DNA of 64,000 bases from JAOUEA01 sp035249905 (GTDB lineage: Bacteria; Actinomycetota; UBA4738; HRBIN12). Under the pieces are notes generated by a model. It did not search any database. It had not been told where the DNA came from and saw only the letters and a list, made by a program, of their open reading frames with translations. The stretch is taken from assembly GCA_035249905.1 (NCBI GenBank), contig DATFFT010000018.1, positions 24,022-88,021 on the forward strand, given 5' to 3'. Position numbers and translations under genes: made by a program. Below, in pieces: positions 18,770-27,858 of this stretch (position 1 is the first letter of the stretch; each line of letters starts with the position of its first letter).

Positions 18770-20062
18770 ATGCCGACATCACGATCGGTCGTCAACACCT
18801 ACTACGTCCTCGAAGGGGGGACGACCCTCGCCGCGTCGCTGATCTGGGGGATCAACACGATCTTCCTGCTCGATGCGGGGCTCTCGAACTTCGAGGCGTT
18901 CGCCGCGAACGCGTTCTTCACGGCCGGCATGGTGATCTTCGAGGTCCCCACCGGCGTCGTGGCCGACGGGTGGGGAAGACGTCTGTCGTTCCTGCTCGGC
19001 ACGCTCACGCTGTCGGTGACGACCGGGCTGTACGTGCTGCTGTGGCAGGTCGAGGCGCAGTTCTGGGCGTGGGCGGTCGTGTCGACCTTGCTCGGGCTGG
19101 GGTTCACGTTCTTCTCCGGGGCCGTCGAGGCCTGGCTGGTCGATGCCCTCGAGGCGACGGGGTACGGTGGCACGCTGGAAGCCGTCTTCGGCCGCGGCCA
19201 GGTGATCGGCGGTGTCGCGATGCTGATCGGCTCGGTGGGGGGCGGCGTCCTCGCCCAGGTCACGAGCCTCGGGGTGCCGTTCGTCGCTCGGGCGGCCGTG
19301 CTGGTGCTCGTGTTCGTGGTCGCGCTGGTGACGATGCACGACGTGGGCTTCACGCCCGACCGTTCGGGAGGCCCGCTGCACGCGATCAGGTCCATCACGT
19401 CGGACTCGATCGAGTACGGGTGGAGGGTTCCGCCGGTGCGGTTCCTCATGCTGGCCGCGCCGTTCACCGGCGGCGTCGGGTTCTACGTGTTCTACGCGCT
19501 GCAGCCGTACCTGCTCGAGCTCTACGGCAACGAGGCCGCGTACGGCATCGCGGGCCTGACCGCCGCGATCGTGGCCGGCGCCCAGATGCTCGGGGGGTTG
19601 CTCACGGCGAGGATCCGCGGGCTCTTCAGACTGCGCACCTCGGCGCTGCTCGTGGCCGAGGGCGTGAGCGTCGCGTGCATCGTGCTGATCGGCCTCATCG
19701 CGAACTTCTGGGTGGTGCTGGGCCTGATCGTCGTCTGGGGCTTGCTCTTCGCCGCGGCCATGCCGATCCGGCAGGCCTACCTGAATGCCCTGATCCCGTC
19801 GAAGCAGCGAGCCACGATCCTGTCGTTCGATTCCCTGATGTCCTCGAGCGGTGGCGTCGTCGTGCAGCCCGGTCTCGGGCGGGCCGCCGACCTGTGGGGC
19901 TATCCGGCCTCGTACCTGCTCGCGGGAGCGATCGGAGCGATCGCGATCCCGTTCATCGCGCGATCGCGCGCCGAGCACGCCCCCGCCGATGCGGCGCGCG
20001 GGCTCACACCCGCCGAGGTCGAGCCCGAACCCTCGGCGGTCGACTCGATCGAACGCCGCTGA
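18770..20062 (+). CDS. MFS transporter
   Basis: The 430-residue protein has about 12 membrane segments and the MFS loop motif VVADGWGRRLSFLLG between helices 2 and 3. The C-terminal 35 residues are hydrophilic. It is a permease of unknown substrate. It begins 22 nt after smpB, so it may read through from the ftsEX operon. The ATG at 18770 puts the first hydrophobic helix at residue ~12. Confidence 0.8.
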   Translation: MPTSRSVVNTYYVLEGGTTLAASLIWGINTIFLLDAGLSNFEAFAANAFFTAGMVIFEVPTGVVADGWGRRLSFLLGTLTLSVTTGLYVLLWQVEAQFWAWAVVSTLLGLGFTFFSGAVEAWLVDALEATGYGGTLEAVFGRGQVIGGVAMLIGSVGGGVLAQVTSLGVPFVARAAVLVLVFVVALVTMHDVGFTPDRSGGPLHAIRSITSDSIEYGWRVPPVRFLMLAAPFTGGVGFYVFYALQPYLLELYGNEAAYGIAGLTAAIVAGAQMLGGLLTARIRGLFRLRTSALLVAEGVSVACIVLIGLIANFWVVLGLIVVWGLLFAAAMPIRQAYLNALIPSKQRATILSFDSLMSSSGGVVVQPGLGRAADLWGYPASYLLAGAIGAIAIPFIARSRAEHAPADAARGLTPAEVEPEPSAVDSIERR

Positions 20063-20089
20063 TCGGGTCCGGTCTTCCGGCGACGCGGG

Positions 20090-20095
20090 TAGCAT
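20090..20095 (+). promoter_or_regulatory. -10 box for leaderless PLP-decarboxylase gene
   Basis: TAGCAT with 6 nt to ATG 20102; no Shine-Dalgarno sequence. Confidence 0.5.
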
Positions 20096-20101
20096 CGACG
20101 G

Positions 20102-21535
20102 ATGGCCGAGCCGAACTCGCCGCGAACCGATGAGATCGATCCCGTGATCGCCCTGCTCGCCAAGGAAGGTGCTGAATATCTGGCGGCCCTCGACGACGGG
20201 CCGGTCCGCGAGGCGGTGGCGGAGACGGTCGCTGCGACGTTCGACGCCCCGCTGCCCGAGCGAGGGGAAGGCGCGGAGGAGGCGCTGCGGGAGCTGCTCG
20301 GTGGGCTCGATGGCACCCTGCGGACCTCGGGGCCTCGCTGGTTCCACTTCATCACGGGCGGCACGACGCCCGCCGCGCTCGGCGCAGACTGGCTCACGAC
20401 CGTGCTCGACCAGAACCCAGGCGCCTGGGTCGCCTCGCCGCTCGCCGCCCAGCTCGAGTCGGTGGTGCTCGGGTGGCTCCGGGAGCTCTTCGGGCTGCCG
20501 GCGACCTGGGGCGGGGTGCTGACCACCGGTGCCACGATGGCGAACTTCACGGCGCTGGCTTGTGCCCGGCGCTGGTGGGGGCTGAAGCACGGCGTCGACA
20601 TCGACGAGCGTGGAACGGCGGGCCTTCCCTCGATGCCCGTGTTCGGATCGGGGTACGTGCACGCCAGCGACGTGAAGGCTCTGGCGATGCTCGGCCTCGG
20701 CCGATCGAGCGTGCGCAAGCTCGCCCGGGACCCGGTCGGCCGGCTGGACCTCGACGCGCTCGATCGAGAGCTGGCGGCGCTAAGGGGTGCTCCCGCCGTG
20801 CTGATCGCGAGCGCGGGCGAGGTCAACGCCGGCGACTTCGACCCGATCGACGCCATGGCCGACCTGGCCGAGCGCCACGGCGCGTGGCTCCACGTCGACG
20901 GCGCGTTCGGGCTGTTCGCGGCGGTGTCCGATCGCACCCGTCACCTGCTCGGCGGGCTCGAGCGCGCCGACTCGGCGATCGCCGACGGCCACAAGTGGCT
21001 GAACGTGCCGTACGAATCGGGCTTCGCGTTCGTACGCGATCCGTCGCTGCAGCCGGCGGTGTTCGGAAGCGGGGCCGCGTACCTGCCCGACGTCGACGAT
21101 CCGAAGCCCAACTGGGGTTACCTCGGCCCCGAGATGTCGCGGCGGGCACGCTCGTTCCCGGTCTGGGCGACGCTGCGGGCCTGTGGACGCGAGGGCTACC
21201 GGGCGATCGTCGAGCGCCACCTCGACCTCGCGCAGCGACTCGCTGCGCGCATCGACGAGGCGCCCGACCTCGAGCGGATCGCCGACGTGCCGCTGAACAT
21301 CGTGTGCTTCCGCTACCACCCCGCCGGCGTGGCCGAGGAGCGCCTCGACGACCTGAACCGGCGACTCGGCGACGCGGTGATCGAGGACGGTCGGGTGGCG
21401 TTCGGCACCACGGACTTCGGCGGGCGGGTGGCGCTGCGCCCCGCGATCACGAACTGGCGGATCCGCGAGCAGGACGTCGATCTGCTGGTCGACGTCACTC
21501 GCGAGGTGGGCGCGCGTGTCTTGGCTGAGGGCTGA
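20102..21535 (+). CDS. Group II PLP-dependent decarboxylase family protein
   Basis: The 477-residue protein is a fold-type I PLP enzyme of the glutamate/aromatic amino acid decarboxylase group. It has GVLTTGATMANFTALACAR (phosphate region), WLHVDGAFGLFAA (PLP-ring Asp) and DGHKWLNVPYESGF (Schiff-base Lys). The N-terminal RWFHFITGGTTPAALGADWL matches family members annotated as aspartate or aromatic decarboxylases. The substrate cannot be told; some such proteins act as lyases or deaminases. A second, more distant paralog lies at 45898-47304. Confidence 0.82.
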   Translation: MAEPNSPRTDEIDPVIALLAKEGAEYLAALDDGPVREAVAETVAATFDAPLPERGEGAEEALRELLGGLDGTLRTSGPRWFHFITGGTTPAALGADWLTTVLDQNPGAWVASPLAAQLESVVLGWLRELFGLPATWGGVLTTGATMANFTALACARRWWGLKHGVDIDERGTAGLPSMPVFGSGYVHASDVKALAMLGLGRSSVRKLARDPVGRLDLDALDRELAALRGAPAVLIASAGEVNAGDFDPIDAMADLAERHGAWLHVDGAFGLFAAVSDRTRHLLGGLERADSAIADGHKWLNVPYESGFAFVRDPSLQPAVFGSGAAYLPDVDDPKPNWGYLGPEMSRRARSFPVWATLRACGREGYRAIVERHLDLAQRLAARIDEAPDLERIADVPLNIVCFRYHPAGVAEERLDDLNRRLGDAVIEDGRVAFGTTDFGGRVALRPAITNWRIREQDVDLLVDVTREVGARVLAEG

Positions 21536-21568
21536 CGTCGCGGCTTCAGGCTCGTCGTCCTGCAGCCG

Positions 21569-21574
21569 TATACT
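21569..21574 (+). promoter_or_regulatory. -10 box of ssrA
   Basis: TATACT, 19 nt before the mature tmRNA 5' end. TTCAGG at 21545-21550, 18 nt upstream, is a possible -35. RNase P would trim the 5' extension. Confidence 0.6.
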
Positions 21575-21593
21575 CGTAGGGACAATCGAATAC

Positions 21594-21942
21594 GGGGGTG
21601 TACTGGCTTCGATCTGGGCGTTCATCGCTCGGGGGAAGCGGGCCGTGATCCCGGATGTCACGTTAAACGCCGGACAACACACAAGCGCCAACGAAGAGTA
21701 CGCGCTCGCTGCCTAAGCGGTAGCCGTCCCCCCCGGGACGTCTGCGACCGGGGGATGGGCGTCGTGAGCAGACTCACTCCGTCGGTTCGGCCTCGGGGCC
21801 GGCGGGGGACATCGCACCGAGGCTGGCCGAAGGGAACTCCGCCGGTGGGAGCCCCGAGGCGAGATCTCACCACCAGGCTGCGCCCGGAGAAGTCCCGAGT
21901 GGTCGCCGAGAGACGCGGGTTCGAATCCCGCCACCTCCACCA
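21594..21942 (+). ncRNA. ssrA: Transfer-messenger RNA (tmRNA)
   Basis: The 349-nt RNA has a tRNA-like end: 5' GGGGGTG (21594-21600) pairs with CACCTCC (21932-21938), followed by A and encoded CCA (21940-21942). The T-arm GCGGGTTCGAATCCCGC is perfect. The message part follows TAAAC: resume codon GCC 21669, then a tag ending at TAA 21714-21716. The predicted tag is AGQHTSANEEYALAA, with the protease signal ALAA. SmpB is encoded 2.8 kb upstream. Pseudoknot regions lie between 21720 and 21890. The RNA ends flush against the convergent cyclase stop. Confidence 0.96.
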
Positions 21943-24900
21943 TCACCATCGGCCCGCCCCGACGCCGAGCTCCGTGAAGAACTTCCGAGCCGCGGTCGCG
22001 GCGTCCGCGGCTTCCTCACCGGTGGCGACGCGCGAGAGTCCGGCGAGCGCGTGGGCCTGCTCGAACGTCCCGCCCCACTCTCGCCATCCGTCGGCGGCTT
22101 CCGCGAACCCCTTGGCCGCCGCGTCGAGCTCGCCGCGAGCCTCGGCGAGGAGCGCGAGCGACGACGACACCGCGAGCCGAGTCCGGCGCACGTACACCGC
22201 TCGCTCTCCCACGATCCCAGTGGCGACGTCGGGCGCGCCCGCCGCGATCAACCCGCGCACGAGTTCCGGCAGCAGGAGCTCCCGATACTCGGACGGCCCC
22301 CCGGTCGTCGCCGCGTCGAACTCCTTCGCCAGCGTGATCACCTGCGTGGGATCGTCGGCGGCGGCGTGGCTCACGACCCCGGCAAGCAGCGCGGGGGCGA
22401 GCACCTGCAGGTCTTCGATCTGGCGGGCGGCCGGAAGGAACGAACCCTCCAGACGCATGGCAGCAGCTGAGTCTCCTCGGTGGGCCAGGACGCGCGCCCG
22501 GTAGAGCCCGGCGACGGTCGAGAGCTGCGTGTCGCCGTGCGACCCGGCCCACGTCGCGAGGTCGTCGGTCTCCGCGAGCAGCTCGTCCCACATGCCCGTG
22601 TCGAAGAGCAGCCAGAAGCCTTCGGCCCGAGCCCACATGCCCTGCCCCTCGATGCCCCGGCGTCGGCTCAGGTCGATCGTGCCCCGATTCATGGGGAGCG
22701 CCACCGACGGACCCTCCTCGAGCCCGACCCACTCCAACAGGTAGGACCGCGAGGTGACGATGTCGATCGCGACGCCGGAGTCTTCCGCGATCTCGAGCGC
22801 CTCCCGCAGGTCGTCGATGCCTCCGAGGTCGCCGATCTCGCAGCGGGCGTTCCCGCGAAGGTGCAGCGCCATCAGGGTCACCGACTCCGTCCTCGGCAGC
22901 TCGAGCGACCGGTCGGCCCACCGACGCGACTCGTCGGAGCGGCCGGCGAGCATCTCCGCCTCGGATCGACACGCGTAGAGCTCGGCGAGCTCCTCCCGGG
23001 CCTCGGGGTCGCCCTCGATCAGGGCGATCCCGCGCTCGAGCGCCTCGCGGGCGGCGATCGTCTCACCGCGCAGCCCGAGTTGGTAATAGATGCGCCGGAT
23101 CACCCGCGCGGCGAGGCGCAGGTCGCCCGCCTCCATGGACTCGCGCTCCGCGGTGCGGTACTCCTCGAGCGCAGCCTCGGTCGTCATGCCCCCGGACCGC
23201 CAGCCCAGGTTCGTGGCATCCCTGCGGATCTGCGCCCGCTCGCTCCCGGCGGGTGCAAGCACGAGCGCCTGCCGGTAGTACTCCGCGGCGCGAGCGGCGT
23301 CGAGCGACTGCTGGCGTTCGCCGGCGAGCACCAGCGATCGCAGGGCGGTTGCCTCCAGATCCGGCACGTCGTCGTCAAGGCCGGCGGCTCGTGCGAGGTC
23401 GAGCGCACGAACCGCATGAGAGGCCAACAGGTCGGCGTACGTGACCATGCCGTCCCCGCCGATCGAGTCGAGCCAGACGGTGACGTCCCGGTGCGATCGA
23501 GACCGAACCGGCCTGGGCAGACGTCCGTACGCGACGTCGCGGATCAGCGCGTGCGCGAACGAGAACTCCGCCTCCCCCTCGATCGCGCTCGTCGACGATC
23601 GCCTGATCAGCCCGCGCCGCTGCAAGGCGCGCAACGACGCGTCGAGATCGGACCCATCGGTGACGAGCGCGGCGAGCGCCCCTCGCCAGAACCGATCGCC
23701 GATCACGGACGAGGCCTGGAGGATCGCCCGATCGGAGTGGTCGAGCGCGTCGAGCCGAGCTGCGATCAGGGCTTGCACCGTGTCGGGCACGCCGGTATCG
23801 ACGGGTCCGAGGTCGCCCGGCTCGGCACCGCGGTCCTCGAGCATGTGCACGAACTCCCGTGCGTACAGGGGGTTGCCTCCCGCTCGGCGCATCAGCGCCT
23901 CGCTCTCGTCCGTCGGCACCATCCGGCGCAGCAGCAGTGACGTCAGCAGTTCGGCCATCTCCGCATCGGTCAGCGGCGAGAGCGAGATCGTCGTCGTGTT
24001 CGCGACGCCCGCCGCCCAGCCGGGTCGCTTGGCGAACAGCTCGGGCCGTGCGCTGCACAGCAGGAACAGCGGCACGTCGGGAGCGCGCTCCATCAGCGCC
24101 TCGAGGAACTCGAGCAGGGCATCGTCGGCCCAGTGGAGATCCTCGATGACGAGTGTCAGCGGCGCGCGTTGGGCGGCGGCCTCGAAGTACCGCGCCCATG
24201 CCGTGAACGTCTCGTCGCTGTTCGCGGGCGCGTCGTCGGCGACCGGCAGCCCGACGAGCGGCCGTAGCCGAACGCCGAGCCAGTCCCGATCGTCGGGTGT
24301 CAGATCGAGGCCGGCGAGGTCGGCCTCGAGCCTCGTCTGCACCTCCGTGCCCTTCGCGCTCCGGGAGATGCCCGCGATCGACCGCACGACCTCGTCGAGC
24401 GCGGCGTAGGTGATCGATTCCCCGAACGGGCGGCAGCGTCCTCGATGCCAGGAGACTCCGTCGTGGGTCGCCCGGATGTGCTCCCGCAGATCGAGCACGA
24501 GCCGCGTCTTGCCGATGCCCGGCTCTCCGGCGACGGTGGCGAGTCGAGGCGTGCGGTCCTCGATCGTCCGCTCGAGCAGATCGTGCAGCAGCTCACGCTC
24601 CCGCACGCGGCCCACGAACGGGGGAGGGTCGTCCTCCTCGCGCTCGGGGGTGTCGGCGCGCAAGGACTCGGCGACGAACGCGGTGAGCGGCTCGGCCTTC
24701 CCCTTGACGCGTGTCGCCGGCAGGGGCGAGTACTCGACCACGTGCCGGGTGGCGCGCTCGGTGGTCTCGCCGACGATGACCGACCCCTCGGGTGCGAACG
24801 ATTGCAGCCGCGAGGCGGTGTTCACGACGTCGCCGGCGACACGCTCACCGATCGTCGGACCCTCGCCCGACGTGACCAGGGCTTCGCCCGTGTGCACGGC

Positions 24901-25365
24901 GATGCGCACCGGTTGGTCCTCGTCGACGACGCGCTCTCGGATCGCCAGGGCCGCTCGCACCGCCCGTTCCGGGTCGTCCTCGTGCGCCATCGGCGCGCCG
25001 AACACGCCCATCGCTGCGTCGCCGATGAACTTGTCCAGCGTGCCGCCGAACCGTTCGATCTCTTCCTTGGCGGCGGCGTGGAACGGCACCAGGATCCGTC
25101 GCACGTCCTCGGGGTCGGCCCGGTCGCTCCGTTCGGTGAACCCGGCCAGGTCGGCGAAGACGATCGTGACCAGGCGTCGCTCCTCGAGCGATGCGACCTG
25201 GGGCGGGCCCTCGAGCGGTGTTCCGCACGAAGGGCAGAAGCGGGCGCCGGGCGGCACCTCGGCCCCGCAGTTCGGGCATCGCGATGCCAGCTCGGAGCCG
25301 CACGAGGCGCAGTACCGCGCGGTCTCCTCGTTCGGCGTCTGGCAGCTCGGGCAGAGGATCGCCAC
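21943..25365 (-). CDS. Adenylate/guanylate cyclase-AAA ATPase-TPR regulator with N-terminal zinc ribbons
   Basis: The 1140-residue protein opens with two zinc ribbons (Cys 5/8/19/22 and 30/33/44/47). A class III cyclase domain follows (~62-235) with metal aspartates D72 (VFADLAGFT) and D116 (FIGDAAMG) and the conserved GDVVNTASRL. Next comes an AAA/STAND ATPase with Walker A GEPGIGKT (280-287) and LVIEDLHWADDALLEFLEAL as Walker B. The C-terminal half is helical, TPR-like repeats. No C-terminal LuxR HTH is visible. Such proteins are cytoplasmic signal integrators of unknown input. Start GTG 25365 is preferred because the first Cys ribbon begins there and a -10 TACACT lies 7 nt upstream. Confidence 0.88.
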   Translation of the reverse strand: MAILCPSCQTPNEETARYCASCGSELASRCPNCGAEVPPGARFCPSCGTPLEGPPQVASLEERRLVTIVFADLAGFTERSDRADPEDVRRILVPFHAAAKEEIERFGGTLDKFIGDAAMGVFGAPMAHEDDPERAVRAALAIRERVVDEDQPVRIAVHTGEALVTSGEGPTIGERVAGDVVNTASRLQSFAPEGSVIVGETTERATRHVVEYSPLPATRVKGKAEPLTAFVAESLRADTPEREEDDPPPFVGRVRERELLHDLLERTIEDRTPRLATVAGEPGIGKTRLVLDLREHIRATHDGVSWHRGRCRPFGESITYAALDEVVRSIAGISRSAKGTEVQTRLEADLAGLDLTPDDRDWLGVRLRPLVGLPVADDAPANSDETFTAWARYFEAAAQRAPLTLVIEDLHWADDALLEFLEALMERAPDVPLFLLCSARPELFAKRPGWAAGVANTTTISLSPLTDAEMAELLTSLLLRRMVPTDESEALMRRAGGNPLYAREFVHMLEDRGAEPGDLGPVDTGVPDTVQALIAARLDALDHSDRAILQASSVIGDRFWRGALAALVTDGSDLDASLRALQRRGLIRRSSTSAIEGEAEFSFAHALIRDVAYGRLPRPVRSRSHRDVTVWLDSIGGDGMVTYADLLASHAVRALDLARAAGLDDDVPDLEATALRSLVLAGERQQSLDAARAAEYYRQALVLAPAGSERAQIRRDATNLGWRSGGMTTEAALEEYRTAERESMEAGDLRLAARVIRRIYYQLGLRGETIAAREALERGIALIEGDPEAREELAELYACRSEAEMLAGRSDESRRWADRSLELPRTESVTLMALHLRGNARCEIGDLGGIDDLREALEIAEDSGVAIDIVTSRSYLLEWVGLEEGPSVALPMNRGTIDLSRRRGIEGQGMWARAEGFWLLFDTGMWDELLAETDDLATWAGSHGDTQLSTVAGLYRARVLAHRGDSAAAMRLEGSFLPAARQIEDLQVLAPALLAGVVSHAAADDPTQVITLAKEFDAATTGGPSEYRELLLPELVRGLIAAGAPDVATGIVGERAVYVRRTRLAVSSSLALLAEARGELDAAAKGFAEAADGWREWGGTFEQAHALAGLSRVATGEEAADAATAARKFFTELGVGAGRW

Positions 25366-25372
25366 GCCGGCG

Positions 25373-25378
25373 AGTGTA
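25373..25378 (-). promoter_or_regulatory. -10 box for leaderless cyclase gene
   Basis: TACACT on the reverse strand, 7 nt before GTG 25365, in the 31-nt gap after the aconitase-X small subunit. Confidence 0.5.
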
Positions 25379-25396
25379 GTCGCGGCGTCCTGGAGC

Positions 25397-25810
25397 TCAG
25401 CCGTCCGCGAGCTCGACCGTTCCGTCGGCATCGGCTCGGACGGTGACGCGGCGGCCGGTGACGAGTCCCGGCGCGGTCGCCACGACGACCGGCAGGCCGA
25501 CGCCGTACAGCTCCTCGGCGACGATCGCGCCGAGGGCGACGATCGGATCGGGCTCTCCGAGCACCACGGCGACGGGTGCGGTGCCCGCGCGCACCGCCTC
25601 GGCGAGCACGTACGAGCTGGAGCTCGATCCGCGGCCGGCCGGCACCACGAGCACGCAGCCGCCGAGGGCCGCGCCGACCTGCGGATGGTGGGTGTCGACG
25701 AGCCGGCCGGTCGCAGGATCGAACCCGCCCCAGAAGCTCAGCGGCTCGTCGAGCACCACCGCGGGTCCGCTCGCGGTTCCCGGCACGAGCACGCGCGTCG
25801 CCTCAGCCAT
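25397..25810 (-). CDS. Aconitase X swivel-domain (small) subunit, DUF126
   Basis: The 137-residue protein (MAEATRVLVPGTASGPAVVLDEPLSFWGGFDP...; then GRGSSSSSYVLAEAVRAGTAP) matches the DUF126/aconitase X swivel domain. The serine-rich GRGSSSSS loop is the typical substrate-binding part. The partner large subunit is encoded immediately upstream and overlaps it by 8 nt. AcnX enzymes are Fe-S dehydratases; known activities are cis-3-hydroxy-L-proline dehydratase in bacteria and mevalonate-5-phosphate dehydratase in archaea. The substrate here is unknown. Confidence 0.85.
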   Translation of the reverse strand: MAEATRVLVPGTASGPAVVLDEPLSFWGGFDPATGRLVDTHHPQVGAALGGCVLVVPAGRGSSSSSYVLAEAVRAGTAPVAVVLGEPDPIVALGAIVAEELYGVGLPVVVATAPGLVTGRRVTVRADADGTVELADG

Positions 25811-27070
25811 CGCCCCACGCGCGCCGGTCGCGGACGAGCCGCCCCGTCTCGGCGGAGTCGATGCATTCCTCGAGCGTCGCGAACGCGACATCGAAGCCCA
25901 GGTTCCCCGGCGCGTACCACGCCCACTTGCCCGAGTTCGTGACGACCGGGGTCGCCGCGCGCTCGATGATCGGGGTGATGTAGGTGCACGTGTCGGTCAC
26001 GATCGTCACGCCGGCCCGGTGGAGCGCCTCGGCGAGATCGGGCACGCCGGCGAGCACGTCCCGCCCGGTGTTCGCGTAGCAGGGGATCGCGAGGCGCCGC
26101 CCCTCGACCAGCGCCGCGAGGCGGCGCAGCTCGAACGCCGAGCAGTGCGGCGTGCCGATGCTCACGCTGCCGACGGCGGCACCCACCTGCACGGTCGACA
26201 CAGCTCGTCGCGCGCCGCCCGCATCGCCGTCAGATCGATCGAGACGTCGACCGCCGGTGCGTGGCCGCCCGCCGCGGCCTCGAGCGTGGGGGCTTCGGGT
26301 GTGATGCCCACCGCGTGGAACATCGCGACGGCCCCCGACGATGCGGCCGCCGCCCCGAGCGCCTTCAGCTGGTCCTCGGTGGTCGACGGCGGAAGCCCGA
26401 CGATCGCCGGCACGGCGCTGCCGCTCGCTCGCCCGACGATGTGCCCGATCGCCGCGAACGCCGCCTCGTCCATCAGGAGCCGTTCCGGCAACCGCTCGAC
26501 ACGGAAGACCGCCCGCGCCCGGCGCTCGTCGTCCAGGTGCAGCCCGGCGGCGGGGGCGCGGCCCGTGACGGCACAGCAGATGTCGATGAAGTCGCCGTAC
26601 CGCCCCGTGCGGGCGCCGAGCACCGAGTTCGCGAAGACGATCGCGTTCGACTCCGCCCAGGCGACATGCTCGCCGAGCGCCGGGCGTTCGGGAAGCTGGT
26701 AGGGCGCGCACGTCCACGTCGGCCGGCACCTCATCGCCAGATAGGCGTCCATCAGCTCGCGCGCCTCGGCCGTGGTTCCACGATCGAGCTTGACGAGCCC
26801 GGGATGCAGCAGGTCGAGCGAGGAGACGTTGAGCGTCGTCGGGACCGAGACCTCGGCGCCACCGTCGACGAGCCGTCGCGCGAAGTCCAGGCCCGCCCTG
26901 CCGTGGTAGAGGCAGCCGTCGATGTGGGCGGACGAGACGTCGAGCAGCCGCTCCGCGCCCATCGCCTCGGCCGCGCGCACCAGGATGCGCATCGCGAACC
27001 CCGCTCCCTCGCCGCGGCGCCCGGTGAGCATCGCGCGATCGTCGTCGGAGAGCGTGAGCGAACCCGGCAC
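25803..27070 (-). pseudogene. Aconitase X catalytic (large) subunit, DUF521, split by a frameshift
   Basis: The N-terminal ~295 residues read in one frame from GTG 27070 (MPGSLTLSDDDRAMLTGRRG..., CRPTWTCAPYQLPERPA, YGDFIDICCAVTGRAP) and stop at 26162. The C-terminal ~130 residues (GSVSIGTPHCSAFELRRLAAL, TDTCTYITPII, NSGKWAWYAPGNLG) continue in another frame to 25803. The two halves match one aconitase X large subunit, and the break maps to the CACA at 26199-26202 (plus strand), where a 2-nt insertion or 1-nt loss would explain it. The cysteines for the Fe-S cluster are on both halves. Disrupted gene, assembly error or recoding are all possible. Confidence 0.75.
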
Positions 27071-27151
27071 GGCGGCATCCTGTCACGTGCCCCGCCTCGT
27101 GTGTCAGGCTCATCGGCGTCCGGAGCCGTCGATCGGATGGAAGGAGCAGCC

Positions 27152-27811
27152 GTGGCGAGCCTGAAGGCCGTGATGCTGAACTGCACCCTGAAGTACGCGC
27201 CCGAGGTCTCCAACACCGAGGCGTTGATGCTGAAGGTGAAGGAGTGGTGGGACACGATGGACGTCGAGACCGAGATCGTGCGCGTCACCGACTACGCGGT
27301 CCGGTTCGGCGTCAGCTCCGACGAGGGCGAGGGCGACGAGTGGCCGCGGATCCTCGAGAAGGTGAAGGCGGCCGACATCATCTGCATCGGCACGCCGATC
27401 TGGTTCGGCGTTCGCGGCTCGGTCGCCCAGATGGTGATCGAACGGCTCGACGGCACCTACAACGAGCGGAACGACGCCGGGCAGTACCCGCTCTACAACA
27501 AGGTCGGGTGCGTCGTCGTCACCGGCAACGAGGACGGAGCCCACGCCGCGGCGGAGACGACCTTGTTCAACCTCTCGCACCTCGGATGCGCGATCCCGCC
27601 CAACGCCGACACCTACTGGGTGGGCGATGCCGGCCCGGGCCCCAGCTACATCGAGGCCGGCGGCGAGGACCATCCGTACACGCAGCGAACGACCCGCTGG
27701 ATGGCCCACAACACGGTGCATCTCGCGCGCATCCTGAAGGCCACGCCCATCCCGCCCGAGGGCAACACGTTCGACGAGGAGACCGGCCACAGCCCGATGC
27801 ACGTGGGGTAG
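27152..27811 (+). CDS. Flavodoxin-like/NADPH-dependent FMN reductase family protein
   Basis: The 219-residue protein has a flavodoxin fold: LKAVMLNCTLKYAPEVSNTEALM forms the FMN-phosphate loop, ADIICIGTPIWFGVRGSVAQMVIERLDG the second flavin loop, and CVVVTGNEDGAHAAAETTLFNL the third. It is related to WrbA and NAD(P)H-dependent FMN reductases. It probably reduces quinones or flavin using NAD(P)H. GTG 27152 was chosen over ATG 27137 because AAGGAG lies 5 nt upstream. It is divergent from the aconitase-X operon. Confidence 0.82.
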   Translation: MASLKAVMLNCTLKYAPEVSNTEALMLKVKEWWDTMDVETEIVRVTDYAVRFGVSSDEGEGDEWPRILEKVKAADIICIGTPIWFGVRGSVAQMVIERLDGTYNERNDAGQYPLYNKVGCVVVTGNEDGAHAAAETTLFNLSHLGCAIPPNADTYWVGDAGPGPSYIEAGGEDHPYTQRTTRWMAHNTVHLARILKATPIPPEGNTFDEETGHSPMHVG

Positions 27812-27822
27812 GTGTGCGCACG

Positions 27823-27857
27823 AGCAGATGGGGCGGCATCTTGCCGCCCCATCTGCT
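27823..27857. terminator. 16-bp stem bidirectional terminator hairpin
   Basis: AGCAGATGGGGCGGCA, loop TCT, then the perfect complement. It lies 11 nt after the FMN-reductase stop in a convergent gap. There is no U-tract on either side. Confidence 0.65.
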
Positions 27858-27858
27858 T

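Noticed and set aside
18779..20662. 627-codon minus-strand frame opposite the MFS gene and PLP decarboxylase
   Set aside because: Shadow of the GC-rich coding strand; highly charged low-complexity sequence and no start signal.
22480..23940. 486-codon plus-strand frame inside the cyclase gene
   Set aside because: The minus-strand protein is continuous with recognisable domains; the plus frame is His/Arg/Gly-rich shadow sequence.
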